This document shows positions 1-9,615 of a stretch of DNA of 34,967 bases, one piece after another (the stretch's first letter is position 1; each line of letters begins with the position of its first letter). The stretch is from Caulobacter sp. 32-67-35. GTDB taxonomy: Bacteria; Pseudomonadota; Alphaproteobacteria; Caulobacterales; Caulobacteraceae. The notes below the pieces were generated by a model. It had not been told where the DNA came from, ran no database searches, and was given only the letters and a program-made list of their open reading frames with translations. Made by a program: the position numbers and the translations under genes. The stretch lies in the NCBI GenBank assembly GCA_002280875.1, contig NCEV01000068.1:1-34967 (forward strand). Direction: 5' to 3'.

Positions 1-56
1 GTTGGTCTTTGAAATGGTTCGAGACGCGGGCGCAGCCCACTAGGAAACCGAGCGAT

Positions 57-365
<309 letters not shown>

Positions 366-380
366 GGAGGGCCGAATCTT

Positions 381-1151
381 ATGACTCTCCCCGCTCAACG
401 CACTGGCGTTATCGCCAAGAAGCTCGGCATGACCCGCTTCTTTGACGAAGCTGGACAGCACATCCCGGTCACCGTCCTGTCGCTCGACGGTTGCCAGGTC
501 ACCGCGCAGCGCACCCAGGAGAAGGACGGTTACACCGCCCTCCAACTCGGCGCTGGCGCCAAGAAGCCGAAGAACACTCCCAACGGTATGCGTGGCCACT
601 TCGCCAAGGCCTCGGTTGAACCCAAGCGGGTTGTCGCCGAGTTCCGCGTCGAAGAAGCCGCCCTGATCGAAGTGGGCGCGGAAATCACCGCCGACCACTT
701 CCTCGCCGGCCAGAAGGTCGACATCCAGGGCGTCACCGTCGGTAAGGGTTTCGCCGGCGCCATGAAGCGCTGGAACTTCGGCGGTCTGCGCGCCACCCAC
801 GGCGTCTCGGTCTCGCACCGTTCGCACGGCTCGACTGGTCAACGCCAGGATCCGGGTCGTACGTTCAAGGGCAAGAAGATGGCCGGCCACCTGGGTCAGG
901 AAACGGTCACCACGCTGAACGTCACCGTCTGGAAAGTCGATGTCGAGCGCGGCCTGATCCTGGTCAAGGGCGCTGTCCCCGGCCACGAAGGCAGCTACGT
1001 GAAGGTTCGCGACGCGATCAAGAAGGCCGCTCCGGCCGACCTGCCGCGTCCGGGCGCCTTCCGCAAGGCTGGCCAGGCTCCGGCGACCGCCGCTGCTGAA
1101 ACCCCCGCTGAGGAAGCCCCCGCGGCATCGACCGAAGAGGGCGAAGGCTAA
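381..1151 (+). CDS. rplC: 50S ribosomal protein L3
   Basis: L3 is an early-assembly 23S rRNA binding protein whose central loop reaches the peptidyl transferase centre. The protein is 256 residues. The core (about residues 1-215) has the L3 signatures [13 protein letters not shown] at the N terminus and the glycine/histidine-rich loop around residues 135-160. The last 40 or so residues are an Ala/Pro/Glu-rich, low-complexity acidic tail absent from the shorter gamma-proteobacterial L3 and common in alphaproteobacteria. A TAAGGAGG Shine-Dalgarno overlaps the rpsJ stop. The stop overlaps the rplD start by one base, suggesting translational coupling. Confidence 0.97.
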   Translation: MTLPAQRTGVIAKKLGMTRFFDEAGQHIPVTVLSLDGCQVTAQRTQEKDGYTALQLGAGAKKPKNTPNGMRGHFAKASVEPKRVVAEFRVEEAALIEVGAEITADHFLAGQKVDIQGVTVGKGFAGAMKRWNFGGLRATHGVSVSHRSHGSTGQRQDPGRTFKGKKMAGHLGQETVTTLNVTVWKVDVERGLILVKGAVPGHEGSYVKVRDAIKKAAPADLPRPGAFRKAGQAPATAAAETPAEEAPAASTEEGEG

Positions 1152-1789
1152 TGAAACTCGACGTCATCAAACTGGACGGCGGCAAGGCCGGTTCCGTTGA
1201 TCTCGACGACGCCATCTTTGGCATCGCCGACATCCGCGGCGACATCCTGCAGCGCGTCGTCACCTGGCAGCTGGCCAAGCGCCGCTCCGGCAACCACAAG
1301 ATTCAGGTCCGTAACGAGGTCTCTCGCACGGGCAAGAAGATGTACAAGCAAAAGGGCACCGGCGGCGCTCGTCACGGCTCGCGCCGTGCGGCCCAGTTCG
1401 TCGGCGGCGCCAAGGCTCACGGCCCTGTCGTCCGTAGCCACGCGTTCGATCTTCCCAAGAAGATCCGTGCGATGGCTCTGCGTCACGCTCTGTCGTCGAA
1501 GGCCAAGGCCGGCTCGCTCATCGTGCTGGACAACGTTGCTCTGACCGATCCGAAGACGGCCGCCCTGCGCGCCACCTTCGAAAAGATGGGTCTGAAGAAC
1601 GCCCTGGTCATCGCGGGTCCGGAAGTGGACGGCAACTTCAAGCTCGCCGCTCGCAACATTCCGAACATCGACGTGCTGCCGAACGCCGGCCTGAACGTCT
1701 ATGACGTGCTGCGTCGCCACACCCTGGTCCTGACCAAGGACGCGGTGGATGCGATCTCGGCCCGTTTCGCTGAGAAGGAAGCCGCGTAA
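1151..1789 (+). CDS. rplD: 50S ribosomal protein L4
   Basis: L4 binds domain I of 23S rRNA and lines the exit tunnel; in E. coli it also represses the S10 operon. The protein is 212 residues, normal for the group. It contains the conserved extended loop with [18 protein letters not shown] (about residues 57-74) that enters the tunnel. The start is set by the one-base overlap TAATG with rplC, and the stop overlaps rplW in the same way. The upstream leader where L4-mediated control would act is outside the window, so regulation cannot be judged. Confidence 0.97.
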   Translation: MKLDVIKLDGGKAGSVDLDDAIFGIADIRGDILQRVVTWQLAKRRSGNHKIQVRNEVSRTGKKMYKQKGTGGARHGSRRAAQFVGGAKAHGPVVRSHAFDLPKKIRAMALRHALSSKAKAGSLIVLDNVALTDPKTAALRATFEKMGLKNALVIAGPEVDGNFKLAARNIPNIDVLPNAGLNVYDVLRRHTLVLTKDAVDAISARFAEKEAA

Positions 1790-2085
1790 TGGCCGCAACT
1801 GCCCGCCACTACGACACGATCCTGTCGCCGGTGATCACCGAAAAGGCCACCCTGCTTTCCGAGCAGAACAAGGTTGTCTTCCGGGTGTCCGCCGATGCGT
1901 CCAAGGACGAAATCGCCGCCGCAGTCGAAGAGCTGTTCAAGGTCAAGGTCACCAAGGTCAACACCATGGTCACCAAGGGCAAGACCAAGCGCTTCCGCGG
2001 CATCATCGGACGTCGCTCCGATGTCAAAAAAGCCATCGTGACCCTGGCCGAAGGCCAGTCGATCGACATCACGACGGGGCTCTAA
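1789..2085 (+). CDS. rplW: 50S ribosomal protein L23
   Basis: L23 sits at the tunnel exit and is the docking site for trigger factor and SRP. The 98-residue protein has the family signatures SPVITEKAT (about residues 10-18) and [19 protein letters not shown] (about 47-65). The ATG overlaps the rplD stop by one base and the gene ends 4 bases before rplB, in the usual S10 order. Confidence 0.97.
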   Translation: MAATARHYDTILSPVITEKATLLSEQNKVVFRVSADASKDEIAAAVEELFKVKVTKVNTMVTKGKTKRFRGIIGRRSDVKKAIVTLAEGQSIDITTGL

Positions 2086-2089
2086 TCAG

Positions 2090-2929
2090 ATGGCCTTGAA
2101 GCACTTTAACCCGACCAGCCCAGGCCAGCGCGGCCTGGTCCTGATCGACCGCAGCGAGCTCTACAAGGGTCGTCCCGAGAAGAAGCTCGTTGAAGGCCTG
2201 ACCAAGTCGGGCGGTCGCGGCGGCAATGGCCGTATCGCTGTCCGCTTCCGCGGCGGCGGCGCCAAGCGCCTCTATCGCCTGGTCGACTTCAAGCGTCGCA
2301 AGCAGGGCGTGGCTTCGGTTGTTCGTATTGAATACGACCCCAACCGCACCGCGTTCATCGCCCTGATCAAGTATCAGACCGATGGCGAGCTGGCTTACAT
2401 CCTGGCCCCGCAGCGCCTCAAGGTTGGTGACGAAGTCGTCACCGCCGACAAGGTCGACGTGAAGCCGGGCAACACCTCGCCGCTGCGGACCCTGCCGATT
2501 GGCACGATCATCCACAATGTCGAGCTGAAGCCCGCCAAGGGTGGTCAGATCGCCCGTTCGGCTGGCGCCTATGCCCAGCTGGTCGGTCGTGACGCCGGCT
2601 ACGCCCAGATCCGCCTGAACTCGGGCGAGCTGCGCATGGTCCTCGACACCTGCCTGGCCACGGTCGGCGCAGTCTCCAACCCTGACCACATGAACGAAAA
2701 CCTCGGCAAGGCCGGTCGTGTTCGTCACATGGGTCGTCGTCCCCACGTTCGCGGCGTCGCCATGAACCCGGTCGACCACCCCCACGGTGGTGGTGAAGGC
2801 CGGACCTCGGGCGGCCGTCACCCGGTGACCCCGGCTGGCAAGCCGACCAAGGGCGCCAAGACCCGCGTCAACAAGGCCACGGATAAGTTCATCATCCGTT
2901 CGCGCCACAAAGCGAAAAAGGGCCGCTAA
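2090..2929 (+). CDS. rplB: 50S ribosomal protein L2
   Basis: L2 supports subunit association and peptidyl transferase function. The 279-residue protein is full length. It contains the GRNGRI-like motif ([16 protein letters not shown], about residues 43-58) and the conserved C-terminal block [21 protein letters not shown] (about 222-242) with the histidine linked to peptidyl transferase activity. It starts 4 bases after rplW and ends 3 bases before rpsS. Confidence 0.98.
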   Translation: MALKHFNPTSPGQRGLVLIDRSELYKGRPEKKLVEGLTKSGGRGGNGRIAVRFRGGGAKRLYRLVDFKRRKQGVASVVRIEYDPNRTAFIALIKYQTDGELAYILAPQRLKVGDEVVTADKVDVKPGNTSPLRTLPIGTIIHNVELKPAKGGQIARSAGAYAQLVGRDAGYAQIRLNSGELRMVLDTCLATVGAVSNPDHMNENLGKAGRVRHMGRRPHVRGVAMNPVDHPHGGGEGRTSGGRHPVTPAGKPTKGAKTRVNKATDKFIIRSRHKAKKGR

Positions 2930-2932
2930 GCC

Positions 2933-3211
2933 ATGACCCGCTCCGTCTGGAAAGGCCCGTTTGTCGACGGGTACCTCCTGAAGAAGGCCGACGTCGCTTT
3001 GTCGTCGGGCCGCAAGGACGTCATCAAGACCTGGTCGCGTCGCTCGACGATCATGCCGCAATTTGTCGGCCTGACCTTCGGCGTCCACAACGGTCTCAAG
3101 CACGTCCCCGTTATCGTGTCGGAAGACATGGTCGGTATGAAGTTCGGCGAGTTCGCTCCGACCCGCAACTTCCCCGGCCACGCTGCCGACAAGAAGGCGA
3201 AGAGGAAGTAG
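2933..3211 (+). CDS. rpsS: 30S ribosomal protein S19
   Basis: S19 is a head protein that contacts 16S rRNA and bridges to the 50S subunit. The 92 residues begin [16 protein letters not shown], the classic S19 N terminus, and include the signature [17 protein letters not shown] (about residues 32-48) and a basic C terminus. It has three-base gaps to rplB and rplV. Confidence 0.97.
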   Translation: MTRSVWKGPFVDGYLLKKADVALSSGRKDVIKTWSRRSTIMPQFVGLTFGVHNGLKHVPVIVSEDMVGMKFGEFAPTRNFPGHAADKKAKRK

Positions 3212-3214
3212 GCC

Positions 3215-3595
3215 ATGAGCCAAGCTAAACAACCTCGCCGCCTGCCGGCCAACGAAGCGATGTGTAAGGTTCGCACCTTGCGCACCAGCGCTCGTAAGCT
3301 GAACCTGGTTGCTCAGTCCATCCGTGGCCTGAACGTCCAGCGCGCTCTGAACGAGCTCGAATTCAGCCACAAGCGCATCGCCCAGGACGTCCGCAAGGCG
3401 CTGTACTCGGCCATCTCCAATGCCGAGAACAACCACAACCTCGACATCGACTCGCTGGTCGTGTCCGAGGCCTATGTGGGCAAGAACCTGGTGATGAAGC
3501 GCTTCTCGCCCCGCGCCCGCGGCCGTGCGACGCGCGTTGAAAAGCCGTTCTCCGAGATCACCATCGTGGTCCGCGAACTGGGTGAGGCCGCCTGA
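3215..3595 (+). CDS. rplV: 50S ribosomal protein L22
   Basis: L22 contacts all 23S rRNA domains and, with L4, forms the tunnel constriction. The 126-residue protein has the L22 core VRTSARKLN-type motif ([17 protein letters not shown], about residues 22-38) and the beta-hairpin [14 protein letters not shown] (about 93-106) that lines the tunnel. The stop shares one base with the rpsC start (TGATG). Confidence 0.97.
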   Translation: MSQAKQPRRLPANEAMCKVRTLRTSARKLNLVAQSIRGLNVQRALNELEFSHKRIAQDVRKALYSAISNAENNHNLDIDSLVVSEAYVGKNLVMKRFSPRARGRATRVEKPFSEITIVVRELGEAA

Positions 3596-4344
3596 TGGGT
3601 CAGAAAGTCAATCCGGTCGGGCTTCGGCTCGGCGTAAACCGCACCTGGGACAGCCGTTGGTTCGCCGACGGTCCCCAGTACGGCAAGCTCCTGCATCAGG
3701 ACATCGCTGTCCGCAAGATGCTGAAGAAGCGCCTGTATCTCGCTGGCGTTTCGCGGATCATCATCGAGCGTCCGCACAAGAAGTGCCGCGTCACGATCTA
3801 TGCCGCCCGTCCGGGCGTCATCATCGGCAAGAAGGGCGCTGACATCGACAAGCTCCGCAAGGACCTGTCGATCATGACGGAAGGCGAGGTTCACCTGAAC
3901 ATCGTCGAAATCCGTAAGCCTGAAACCGACGCCCAGCTGGTGGCCGAGTCCATCGCCCAGCAGCTCGAGCGCCGGATTGCCTTCCGTCGCGCCATGAAGC
4001 GGTCGATCCAATCGGCCGTCCGTCTTGGCGCCAAGGGCATCCGCATCAACGTGTCGGGCCGCCTCGGCGGCGCGGAAATCGCGCGGATGGAATGGTATCG
4101 CGAAGGTCGCGTGCCGCTCCACACCCTGCGCGCCGACATCGACTACGGTTTCGCGGAAGCCAAGACCACCTACGGCATCATCGGCGTGAAGACCTGGATC
4201 TTCAAAGGCGAAGTGCTGGAGCATGACCCGATGGCGCTCGACAAGCGTCTCGCCACTGAGTCCGGCCCGGCCGGCGAAGGTGGTGGGCGCGAGCGCGGCG
4301 ATCGTCCCGACCGGGGCGACCGCGGCCGTCGCGATCGGGGCTAA
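3595..4344 (+). CDS. rpsC: 30S ribosomal protein S3
   Basis: S3 lies at the mRNA entry site and contributes to helicase activity. The 249-residue protein begins [13 protein letters not shown], the invariant S3 start. It has the KH type 2 domain with the GxxG loop [11 protein letters not shown] (about residues 82-92) and the C-terminal S3 domain to about residue 215. The last 25 or so residues form a charged, low-complexity Gly/Arg/Asp-rich tail, an accessory extension. The start overlaps rplV by one base; rplP follows after 12 bases. Confidence 0.97.
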   Translation: MGQKVNPVGLRLGVNRTWDSRWFADGPQYGKLLHQDIAVRKMLKKRLYLAGVSRIIIERPHKKCRVTIYAARPGVIIGKKGADIDKLRKDLSIMTEGEVHLNIVEIRKPETDAQLVAESIAQQLERRIAFRRAMKRSIQSAVRLGAKGIRINVSGRLGGAEIARMEWYREGRVPLHTLRADIDYGFAEAKTTYGIIGVKTWIFKGEVLEHDPMALDKRLATESGPAGEGGGRERGDRPDRGDRGRRDRG

Positions 4345-4356
4345 GGATAGAGCGCT

Positions 4357-4797
4357 ATGCTGTCACCGAAAAAAACCAAGTACCGCAAGCAGTTCAAGGG
4401 GCGCATTCATGGCGTCTCCAAGGGCGGCACCCTGCTGAACTTCGGCTCCTACGGCCTCAAGGCCGTTGAGCCGGAACGCATCACCGCTCGCCAGATCGAA
4501 GCGGCTCGTCGGGCGATCACTCGCCAGATGAAGCGCCAAGGTCGCGTGTGGATCCGCATCTTCCCCGACGTGCCGGTCACCGGCAAGCCGGCTGAAGTCC
4601 GGATGGGTAAGGGCAAGGGCGCCGTGGATCACTGGGCCGCGCGCGTCGCGCCGGGCCGGATCATGTTCGAAATCGACGGCGTGCCGGACGATATCGCTCG
4701 CGAAGCTCTGCGCCTCGGCGCGGCCAAGCTGCCGATCCGTACCCGTGTCGTCACCCGCATCGACGCTGGTGCGGCTCTGGAGGCCGAAGCGGCATGA
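4357..4797 (+). CDS. rplP: 50S ribosomal protein L16
   Basis: L16 helps position tRNA in the A site and is a late-assembly protein. The 146 residues begin [16 protein letters not shown] and include the signature [26 protein letters not shown] region (about residues 62-87). That segment includes the conserved arginine that is hydroxylated by YcfD in E. coli. The gene overlaps rpmC by four bases (ATGA). Confidence 0.97.
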   Translation: MLSPKKTKYRKQFKGRIHGVSKGGTLLNFGSYGLKAVEPERITARQIEAARRAITRQMKRQGRVWIRIFPDVPVTGKPAEVRMGKGKGAVDHWAARVAPGRIMFEIDGVPDDIAREALRLGAAKLPIRTRVVTRIDAGAALEAEAA

Positions 4798-4988
4798 CCA
4801 AGATTGCTGACATCCGGGGCATGACGCCCGACCAACTCGCCGAGCAGCTGCTCAGCCTCAAGAAGGAGCAGTTCAACCTGCGCTTCCAGGCTGCGACCGG
4901 TCAGGTGGAAAAGACCCACCGCGTTGGCGAGATCCGCAAGGACATCGCCCGCATCAAGACCGTGCTGCGCGCCAAGGCCGCGGCTTAA
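4794..4988 (+). CDS. rpmC: 50S ribosomal protein L29
   Basis: L29 is a small helical protein next to L23 at the tunnel exit. It is 64 residues with two helices. The typical [16 protein letters not shown] segment falls at about residues 23-38, followed by VRE-like positions ([15 protein letters not shown]). The ATG overlaps the rplP stop by four bases, and rpsQ starts 10 bases downstream behind an AAGGAGA Shine-Dalgarno. Confidence 0.96.
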   Translation: MTKIADIRGMTPDQLAEQLLSLKKEQFNLRFQAATGQVEKTHRVGEIRKDIARIKTVLRAKAAA

Positions 4989-4998
4989 GGAGAACGAT

Positions 4999-5238
4999 AT
5001 GCCCAAGCGTATCCTCGAAGGGGTTGTCGTCTCCGATAAGGGCGACAAGACCGTAGTAGTTAAGGTTGAACGGACCATCGTTCACCCGCTTCTGAAGAAG
5101 ATCGTGCGCCGCTCCAAGCGGTACCACGCTCATGACGAAGTCAACGCGTACAAGACCGGTGAATCCATCAAGATCATCGAGTGCGCTCCGAAGTCCAAGC
5201 TGAAGACCTGGGAAGCACTTCCCAAGGCTTCCGCTTAA
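4999..5238 (+). CDS. rpsQ: 30S ribosomal protein S17
   Basis: S17 is a primary 16S rRNA binder in the 30S body. The 79-residue protein has the family core [18 protein letters not shown] (about residues 8-25) and the [10 protein letters not shown] segment (about 37-46). The open frame reaches back to 4924 inside rpmC, but the AAGGAGAACGAT leader and the homology both place the start at the ATG at 4999. Confidence 0.97.
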   Translation: MPKRILEGVVVSDKGDKTVVVKVERTIVHPLLKKIVRRSKRYHAHDEVNAYKTGESIKIIECAPKSKLKTWEALPKASA

Positions 5239-5256
5239 GTCTGGAAGGTTTAAACC

Positions 5257-5625
5257 ATGATCCAGATGCAAACTAACCTGGAAGTCGCCGACAACTCCGG
5301 CGCTCGCCGGGTCATGTGCATCAAGGTGCTGGGTGGCGCAGGTCGTCGCTACGCCAGCGTCGGTGACGTGATCGTCGTGTCCGTGAAGGAAGCCATTCCT
5401 CGCGGCCGCGTGAAGAAGGGTGACGTGCTTCGCGCCGTCGTCGTTCGTGTCAACCAAGGCATGAAGCGCAAGGACGGTTCGCTGATCCGCTTCGACAAGA
5501 ATGCCGCGGTCATCGTCAACAAAGCGAGCGAGCCGGTCGGCACGCGGATCTTCGGCCCGGTTCCTCGTGAACTGCGCGCCAAGAACCACATGAAGATCAT
5601 CTCCCTCGCCCCCGAGGTGCTGTAA
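5257..5625 (+). CDS. rplN: 50S ribosomal protein L14
   Basis: L14 lies at the subunit interface and is the binding target of silencing factor RsfS in other bacteria. At exactly 122 residues it starts [19 protein letters not shown] and carries the L14 signature around [14 protein letters not shown] (about residues 49-62). First gene of the classical spc group; only 18 bases separate it from rpsQ and no terminator is visible, so S10 and spc look co-transcribed. It overlaps rplX by one base. Confidence 0.98.
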   Translation: MIQMQTNLEVADNSGARRVMCIKVLGGAGRRYASVGDVIVVSVKEAIPRGRVKKGDVLRAVVVRVNQGMKRKDGSLIRFDKNAAVIVNKASEPVGTRIFGPVPRELRAKNHMKIISLAPEVL

Positions 5626-5939
5626 TGGCTGCCAAGATCAAGAAGGGCGACCGCGTTGTCGTCCTGGCGGGCAAGGACAAGGGCAAGCAAGGCTCTGTGT
5701 CTGAAGTTCGCCCGAAGGAAAACCGCGTTGTCGTGGAAGGCGTGAACCTGGTTCAACGCCACACCAAGGCCACGCAGGCCGATCCGCAAGGCGGCATCAA
5801 GAGCAAGGAAGCTGCGCTGCACGTCTCGAACGTCGCCATCGTGGATTCCAACGGCAAGCCCACCCGCGTCGGCTTCAAGATCGAAGGCGACAAGAAGGTG
5901 CGCGTGGCCAAGACCACGGGCGAGGTGATCAATGGTTGA
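5625..5939 (+). CDS. rplX: 50S ribosomal protein L24
   Basis: L24 is an assembly initiator of the 50S subunit. The 104-residue protein has an N-terminal KOW motif ([20 protein letters not shown], about residues 6-25) followed by the L24 C-terminal domain. The start overlaps the rplN stop by one base. The 3' end overlaps rplE by eight bases, which would couple their translation. Confidence 0.97.
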   Translation: MAAKIKKGDRVVVLAGKDKGKQGSVSEVRPKENRVVVEGVNLVQRHTKATQADPQGGIKSKEAALHVSNVAIVDSNGKPTRVGFKIEGDKKVRVAKTTGEVING

Positions 5940-6489
5940 TCAAGCTTACGAGCCGCGGCTGAAATCCGAATATCGCGCGCGCATCCGCGCCGCGATGAAG
6001 GAACAGTTCGGCTACACCAACGAAATGCAGATCCCCAAGCTGGACAAGATCGTCCTGAACATGGGTATCGGCGAGGCTGTGGCTGACTCCAAGAAGGCCC
6101 AGACCGCGCTGAAGGATCTGATGGCGATTGCCGGTCAGAAGCCTGTCCCGACCAAGGCCCGTAAGTCCATCGCCGGCTTCAAGCTGCGCGAAGGCATGGT
6201 GGTCGGCGCCAAGGTGACCCTCCGCAAGGACCGCATGTACGAGTTCCTCGACCGCCTGGTCACGATCGCGCTGCCGCGCGTGAAGGACTTCCGCGGCCTG
6301 AACGGCAAGAGCTTCGACGGCCGTGGCAACTATGCCATGGGTCTGAAAGAGCACCTGGTGTTCCCGGAAATCAACTATGACCAGATCGAGCAGATCTGGG
6401 GCATGGACATCATCGTCTGCACCACTGCGAAGACCGATCAGGAAGCCAAGGCTCTCCTGAAGGAATTCCAGTTCCCGTTCACGAATTAA
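5932..6489 (+). CDS. rplE: 50S ribosomal protein L5
   Basis: L5 is the central protuberance protein that binds 5S rRNA and contacts P-site tRNA. The 185-residue protein has the motif [15 protein letters not shown] (about residues 28-42) and the block [19 protein letters not shown] (about 117-135). It starts eight bases inside rplX at [10 protein letters not shown]. Confidence 0.97.
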   Translation: MVDQAYEPRLKSEYRARIRAAMKEQFGYTNEMQIPKLDKIVLNMGIGEAVADSKKAQTALKDLMAIAGQKPVPTKARKSIAGFKLREGMVVGAKVTLRKDRMYEFLDRLVTIALPRVKDFRGLNGKSFDGRGNYAMGLKEHLVFPEINYDQIEQIWGMDIIVCTTAKTDQEAKALLKEFQFPFTN

Positions 6490-6510
6490 GAGCGGGCAGG
6501 GAAACACACC

Positions 6511-6816
6511 ATGGCCAAGAAAAGCGCCGTCAATCGTAACGAGATGGTCAAGACCCTCGTCAAGCAATTCGCCGACAAGCGCGCTGCGCTCAAGGCGATC
6601 GCCAACGACGAGAGCCTGCCGCTCGAGGATCGCTTCGAAGCTCGTCTGAAGCTCGCGAAGCTGCCGCGTAACTCCTCCGCTGTTCGCATTCGTAACCGTT
6701 GCGAAGTCACGGGCCGTCCGCGCGCCTATTATCGCAAGCTGAAGATGAGCCGTATCGCGCTCCGCGAGCTCGGCTCGTCGGGCCAGATCCCCGGCCTCGT
6801 CAAGTCGAGCTGGTGA
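6511..6816 (+). CDS. rpsN: 30S ribosomal protein S14
   Basis: S14 is a 30S head protein. The 101-residue form is the long, zinc-independent type: the C-terminal [20 protein letters not shown] block (about residues 63-82) has one Cys rather than the four of the zinc-ribbon form. It is preceded by a GGGCAGGGAAA purine leader and followed by rpsH after 10 bases. Confidence 0.97.
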   Translation: MAKKSAVNRNEMVKTLVKQFADKRAALKAIANDESLPLEDRFEARLKLAKLPRNSSAVRIRNRCEVTGRPRAYYRKLKMSRIALRELGSSGQIPGLVKSSW

Positions 6817-6826
6817 GGACGATCAT

Positions 6827-7225
6827 ATGTCGATGAACGATCCCCTGAGCGACCTGATCGCTCGCATCAAGAACGCCGCCACGCGCAAGCGCGCCAAGGT
6901 CGCGACGCCAGCCTCCAAGCTGCGCGCCCGTGTCCTGGACGTGCTGGCCGACGAAGGCTACATCCGCGGCTACTCGCTGGTCGAGAAGCCCGGTGCGTTC
7001 CCCGAATTCGAGATCGAGCTCAAGTATTTTGACGGTGAGCCCGTGATCGCCGAAATCGCACGCGTGTCCAAGCCGGGCCGCCGCGTCTATTCGTCGATCA
7101 AGGACCTGAAGCCGATCAAGAACGGCCTGGGCATCTCGATCCTTTCGACGCCGAAGGGCGTCATGTCGGACTCCGCCGCACGCGACGCTAATGTCGGTGG
7201 CGAAGTCCTCTGCCGCGTCTACTAG
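6827..7225 (+). CDS. rpsH: 30S ribosomal protein S8
   Basis: S8 is a primary 16S rRNA binder and, in E. coli, the repressor of the spc operon. The 132-residue protein starts M(SM)[14 protein letters not shown] and ends with the conserved [26 protein letters not shown] block. A GAGGA leader sits 7 bases before the ATG at 6827; the ATG at 6833 is a possible alternative that removes two residues. The S8 target site next to rplE in E. coli was not recognised here. Confidence 0.97.
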   Translation: MSMNDPLSDLIARIKNAATRKRAKVATPASKLRARVLDVLADEGYIRGYSLVEKPGAFPEFEIELKYFDGEPVIAEIARVSKPGRRVYSSIKDLKPIKNGLGISILSTPKGVMSDSAARDANVGGEVLCRVY

Positions 7226-7243
7226 GCGCGGGAGGGAAAGAGC

Positions 7244-7777
7244 ATGTCACGTATCGGTAAGAAAGCCGTCGCAATCCCCAAGGGCGTCACGCTGACGCTC
7301 GAGGGTCAGACTGTGTCGGTCAAGGGTCCCAAGGGCCAACTCTCCTGGACGGTTCCGGAAGATATCGAGATCAAGGTCGAAAGCGAAGAGCTGACCCTGA
7401 CCCCGCGGAACGAGTCCACGCGCGCCAAGTCGATGTGGGGTCTGTCCCGCACGCTGGTCGCCAACATGGTGCACGGCGTCACCACCGGCTTTGAGGAAAC
7501 CCTCGAACTGGTCGGCGTTGGTTACCGCGCCGCGATGAAGGGCACTGCGCTCTCCATCCAGCTCGGTTTCAGCCACGATGTGGATGTCGAGGCTCCGGCC
7601 GGCGTCACCTTCGCGGTTCCGAAGCAAACCGAAATCAAGATCGCCGGCGCTGACAAGCAGGCGGTTGGCGAGATTGCCGCGAAGATCCGCCGCATTCGTC
7701 CGCCCGAGCCCTACAAGGGCAAAGGCGTGCGCTATGCCGGCGAGAAGGTTCGCCGCAAGGAAGGCAAGAAGAAGTAA
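7244..7777 (+). CDS. rplF: 50S ribosomal protein L6
   Basis: L6 lies near the factor-binding site and the sarcin-ricin loop. It is 177 residues with two tandem L6 folds. The C-terminal signature [20 protein letters not shown] is at about residues 149-168 and a lysine-rich end follows. A GGGAGGGAAAG Shine-Dalgarno lies ahead of the ATG, and rplR follows after 3 bases. Confidence 0.97.
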   Translation: MSRIGKKAVAIPKGVTLTLEGQTVSVKGPKGQLSWTVPEDIEIKVESEELTLTPRNESTRAKSMWGLSRTLVANMVHGVTTGFEETLELVGVGYRAAMKGTALSIQLGFSHDVDVEAPAGVTFAVPKQTEIKIAGADKQAVGEIAAKIRRIRPPEPYKGKGVRYAGEKVRRKEGKKK

Positions 7778-7780
7778 GCC

Positions 7781-8137
7781 ATGGCGCTCTCACCTCGCGA
7801 ATCCGCCGTGCGTCGTGCCCAACGCACCCGCACCCGCCTCAAGGCCCTGTCCAACGGTCGTCCGCGTCTTACGGTCTTCCGTTCGTCCAAGAACATCTAC
7901 GCCCAGATCATCGATGATGAACGCGGCGTGACCCTGGCTGCCGCCTCCACCCTCGAGGGTGAAGGCAAGACCAAGGGCGCGGACAAGGACGCGGCTGCAC
8001 TGGTCGGCAAGCTCGTCGCCGAGCGCGCCATCGAAAAGGGCGTCAAGGACGTCGTCTTCGATCGCGGCGGCTACATCTTCCACGGTCGGGTGAAAGCCCT
8101 GGCCGACGCCGCGCGCGAAGCCGGCCTGAATTTCTAA
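7781..8137 (+). CDS. rplR: 50S ribosomal protein L18
   Basis: L18 binds 5S rRNA together with L5. The 118-residue protein contains [20 protein letters not shown] (about residues 28-47) and the C-terminal [24 protein letters not shown] block typical of L18. It has normal length and spacing between rplF and rpsE. Confidence 0.97.
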   Translation: MALSPRESAVRRAQRTRTRLKALSNGRPRLTVFRSSKNIYAQIIDDERGVTLAAASTLEGEGKTKGADKDAAALVGKLVAERAIEKGVKDVVFDRGGYIFHGRVKALADAAREAGLNF

Positions 8138-8150
8138 GGGAAATCACAGC

Positions 8151-8642
8151 ATGGCTCGTGGTGATCAACAGCGCGGAGACGGCGGCCCCAATCGTGGCCG
8201 TCGCGACCGCAACGCCCCCGAAGAGCGGGTCGACAGCGACATCGTCGAAAAGCTCGTTCACATCAACCGCGTCGCCGCCACCGTTAAGGGCGGCCGTCGC
8301 TTCAGCTTCGCTGCTCTGATGGTCGTTGGCGACCAAAAGGGCCGCGTCGGCTTCGGTCATGGCAAGGCGCGTGAAGTGCCGGAAGCCATCCGCAAGGCGA
8401 CCGACACGGGCGTCATCGCCGGTGGTCCGATGCGCGCGGTTCTCGAAACCCTGGGCGTCCAGGACGTCGTGGCTAAGTCGACGGGTTCTTCGAACCCGTA
8501 CAACATGGTTCGCGCCACGTTCGAGGCCCTGAAGGTTCAATCGTCGCCCCGCCAGATCGCCGCCAAGCGCGGCAAGAAGGTTGGCGACATTCTCGGCCGC
8601 CGCGCCGACGGAGCTTCGGCTCCGGACGCCATCGAGGGCTAA
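8151..8642 (+). CDS. rpsE: 30S ribosomal protein S5, with an internal in-frame deletion
   Basis: S5 supports decoding accuracy and mRNA entry on the 30S subunit. The frame is 163 residues. Residues 1-84 match the N-terminal S5 domain ([17 protein letters not shown], then [21 protein letters not shown]). The sequence then jumps at about 8403-8405 directly to [17 protein letters not shown] of the C-terminal domain. In S5 proteins about 38-39 residues normally lie between these blocks (E. coli has about 38, alphaproteobacterial S5 is near 200 residues in total). The missing part holds the end of the N-terminal RNA-binding fold and the linker, so the product would probably not be functional. The reading frame is kept. 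Either the sequence is faulty here or this copy carries a deletion. Confidence 0.9.
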   Translation: MARGDQQRGDGGPNRGRRDRNAPEERVDSDIVEKLVHINRVAATVKGGRRFSFAALMVVGDQKGRVGFGHGKAREVPEAIRKATDTGVIAGGPMRAVLETLGVQDVVAKSTGSSNPYNMVRATFEALKVQSSPRQIAAKRGKKVGDILGRRADGASAPDAIEG

Positions 8643-8645
8643 GAC

Positions 8646-8831
8646 ATGGCTGAAGCAAAAACCGTCAAGGTTCGCCAAACCGGCAGCCCGATCCGCCGCA
8701 ACGCCGTCCAGCGCGCAACGCTGGCCGGCCTGGGTCTCAACAAGCTGGGACGCGAGTCCGAGCTGGAAGACACCCCTTCGGTTCGCGGCATGATCCGCAA
8801 GGTCCAGCATCTGCTGGAAATCGTCGAGTAG
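8646..8831 (+). CDS. rpmD: 50S ribosomal protein L30
   Basis: L30 is a small 50S protein that is not universally present. The 61 residues include the core [23 protein letters not shown] (about residues 8-30) and the terminal [14 protein letters not shown]. It begins 3 bases after rpsE. Unlike the rest of the cluster it is followed by a 150-base gap containing a terminator-like hairpin. Confidence 0.96.
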   Translation: MAEAKTVKVRQTGSPIRRNAVQRATLAGLGLNKLGRESELEDTPSVRGMIRKVQHLLEIVE

Positions 8832-8855
8832 GTCTGCTACACGACGCCGAAATCG

Positions 8856-8883
8856 CCACCCCGGTGAAAGCCGGGGTGGTTTT
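8856..8883 (+). terminator. Intrinsic terminator-like hairpin between rpmD and rplO
   Basis: A perfect 9-bp stem, CCACCCCGG paired with CCGGGGTGG, encloses a 6-base loop and is followed directly by TTTT. It begins 25 bases after the rpmD stop and has the form of a Rho-independent terminator, although the T-run is short. It lies inside what is normally a continuous spc operon, so it probably terminates only part of transcription or rplO has a further promoter. Confidence 0.75.
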
Positions 8884-8981
8884 CGTTTGAGACCCGGCCT
8901 CGGTCGGGCGTCAGGCGAGCACTTATTTTTCAAGCCGAGTCTGGCCCCTGGCCAGGCGCAGATCTCCAAGGAGAGGCACAT

Positions 8982-9473
8982 ATGACCAAGCTTAATGAAC
9001 TGGCTCCGGCCCCAGGTTCGACCAAGGGCCGCATGCGCGTTGGCCGTGGTCCGGGTTCGGGCAAGGGCAAGACCGCCGGTCGCGGTGTGAAGGGCCAGAA
9101 GGCGCGCTCGGGCGTCGCCATCGCCGGCTTCGAGGGCGGCCAGATGCCGCTCCACATGCGTATGCCCAAGCGCGGCTTCAACAACCCCTTCCGCCTCGAG
9201 TTTGCTGAAGTGAACCTGTGGCGCCTGGAACAGGCCGTCGAAGCGGGCAAGCTGAAGGCCGGCGCCGACGTGTCGGTGGCTGACCTGGTCGCCGCCGGCG
9301 TGATCCGTCGCGAGCTGGACGGCGTGAAGCTGCTGGGCAAGGGCGAGATCAAGTCGGCCCTGAAGCTGACCGTCTATTCGGCGACCGAAGCGGCCATCAA
9401 GGCCGTTGAAGCCGCTGGTGGTTCGGTGACCGTGACCAAGAAGGTCAAGGTCGCAGCCGAAGCCAAGGCCTAA
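8982..9473 (+). CDS. rplO: 50S ribosomal protein L15
   Basis: L15 is a late 50S assembly protein. The 163-residue protein begins [23 protein letters not shown] and has the Gly-rich N-terminal extension ([22 protein letters not shown]) and the [20 protein letters not shown] signature (about residues 49-68). A strong AAGGAGAG Shine-Dalgarno precedes the ATG. The 150-base gap before it, with terminator-like hairpin 8856-8883, sets it slightly apart from the upstream cluster; no clear promoter was recognised in the gap. Confidence 0.97.
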   Translation: MTKLNELAPAPGSTKGRMRVGRGPGSGKGKTAGRGVKGQKARSGVAIAGFEGGQMPLHMRMPKRGFNNPFRLEFAEVNLWRLEQAVEAGKLKAGADVSVADLVAAGVIRRELDGVKLLGKGEIKSALKLTVYSATEAAIKAVEAAGGSVTVTKKVKVAAEAKA

Positions 9474-9481
9474 AGTCCATA

Positions 9482-9539
9482 TGTCATCCCGAGGGCGCGC
9501 TGGCCGCGCCCGCGGGACTTAGTTTCGGCCGGGATGACA
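9482..9539. repeat. Branched palindromic intergenic element after rplO
   Basis: An outer 10-bp inverted repeat (TGTCATCCCG at 9482-9491 and CGGGATGACA at 9530-9539) encloses a second hairpin (GGGCGCG at 9493-9499 paired with CGCGCCC at 9505-9511). It looks like a REP-type extragenic palindrome and has no T-run, so it is not a canonical terminator. It may protect or process the rplO 3' end. Confidence 0.6.
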
Positions 9540-9550
9540 GAATTAGGGGG

Positions 9551-9573
9551 CTCGCCGTGACATCACGGCGGGC
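9551..9573. other. 18-bp near-perfect palindrome upstream of secY
   Basis: CGCCGTGA (9553-9560) and TCACGGCG (9563-9570) form an 8-bp inverted repeat separated by two bases. Two more pairs on the outside follow one wobble position. The centre lies 54 bases before the secY ATG. It could be a DNA-protein operator or a short RNA hairpin in the leader. No T-run follows it. Confidence 0.5.
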
Positions 9574-9615
9574 CTCACCTATTTGTGGCTCAGTATTAGA
9601 GTCGTGGGGAATTGA

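Noticed and set aside
2887-2901. A second GTTC-N7-GTTC match (LexA-box-like) at the end of rplB
   Set aside because: It lies within conserved L2 codons (KFIIRSR) with no promoter beside it and is most likely a chance result of codon choice.
2069-3436. Long open frame on the minus strand (455 codons) opposite rplB-rplV
   Set aside because: It is antisense to conserved ribosomal genes, has no homology I recognise, and is expected in GC-rich coding DNA.
8884-8981. A promoter for rplO in the gap after the hairpin
   Set aside because: An AT-rich stretch (ACTTATTTTT, 8921-8930) exists but no -35 at suitable spacing was found.
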